From Trichormus sp. NMC-1 (lineage in GTDB: Bacteria; Cyanobacteriota; Cyanobacteriia; Cyanobacteriales; Nostocaceae): DNA of 64,000 nucleotides. The notes under the pieces were generated by a model. That model ran no database searches and was not told the origin of the DNA. It saw nothing but the letters and a program-made list of their open reading frames with translations. Every line of letters begins with the position of its first letter. The first letter of the stretch is position 1. The stretch lies in contig NZ_LZQD01000007.1 in assembly GCF_001858025.1 (NCBI RefSeq), forward strand, positions 33,703 through 97,702, written 5' to 3'. Positions 63,922 to 64,000 of the stretch are shown here, in pieces. The translations under genes were made by a program, and so were the position numbers.

Positions 63922-64000
63922 ATGTCACAAATAGAACGATTGCAAAAAATGGCGGAAGATGAGCTAACTGAGTACAGTTTCAATTTAGATTTTGTACCTC
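63922..64000 (+). CDS. Start of an unidentified gene, cut by the window end
   Basis: An ATG opens a frame of 26 visible residues (SQIERLQKMAEDELTEYSFN). The last 24 bases are a direct repeat of 63760-63783, so the gene may be interrupted or the repeat may be part of an element. Family unknown. Confidence 0.45.
   Translation, partial: MSQIERLQKMAEDELTEYSFNLDFVP

Overview
The window is chromosomal DNA of a filamentous, probably heterocyst-forming cyanobacterium of the Nostocales. The evidence is the many HIP1 octamers (GCGATCGC), genes for NblA, CP12, NdhL, Ycf33 and a phytochrome, a HetZ-family gene, a tRNA-Leu(UAA) split by a group I intron, and many seven-base tandem repeats and small palindromic repeats of the Nostoc type. 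No plasmid replication, prophage or CRISPR locus was recognised.

Layout. 0-5.3 kb: the end of a potassium ATPase operon (kdpB, kdpC), anmK, a small conserved protein and a Ser/Thr kinase. 5.9-13 kb, mostly minus strand: nblA, a PP2C phosphatase translated just behind an ABC1 kinase, a small conserved protein, pyrB, a thioredoxin and mgtE, whose leader can fold over its own ribosome binding site. 13-16 kb: methionine salvage genes mtnD-mtnB-mtnC, followed by an exact 340-bp copy of part of mgtE. 16-21.5 kb: a second, membrane-anchored Ser/Thr kinase, then trpA, a DUF3007 gene and ndhL. 21.8-22.2 kb: the intron-containing tRNA-Leu. 22.2-35 kb is more accessory: an orphan IS605-type end, a gene-fragment copy, an Uma2 nuclease, a flippase-like membrane protein, two lipoproteins, larC, a large TGGTCAT heptamer array, a Sua5/YrdC gene, a HetZ-related gene, a tail-to-tail restriction-modification pair, a decayed tnpB, and ycf33-rbfA at the end.

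36.7-46.6 kb: housekeeping and regulatory genes (DUF4327 protein, CDF metal transporter, a response regulator, guaA, cbiD, DUF3177 protein, cp12, FIST sensor) separated by repeat-rich spacers. 46.6-54 kb: a secretion- and stress-type island with a COP23 gene remnant cut by a miniature element, a double-protease/TPR lipoprotein carrying seven identical 102-bp repeats, and a toxin-antitoxin cluster (two BrnT modules tail to tail, a PIN module, a HepT/MntA module). 54-64 kb: a phosphoesterase, trmB, an FTR1 iron permease behind a gene remnant, a three-gene phytochrome signalling unit (phytochrome, Rcp1-like regulator, hybrid regulator/kinase) and a GT39 mannosyltransferase.

The most distinctive signals are: (1) a family of 28-bp palindromes with different but self-complementary arms, some nested in TIR elements; (2) IS605/TnpB right-end hairpins, two of them without a transposase; (3) two displaced gene-fragment copies that both stop at or beside a HIP1 site; (4) the SD-sequestering mgtE leader; (5) the heptamer array that reads as one seven-residue repeat in all three forward frames; and (6) the toxin-antitoxin cluster. 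I saw no single locus that I can call a wholly new system; most candidates are repeat biology or variants of known modules.
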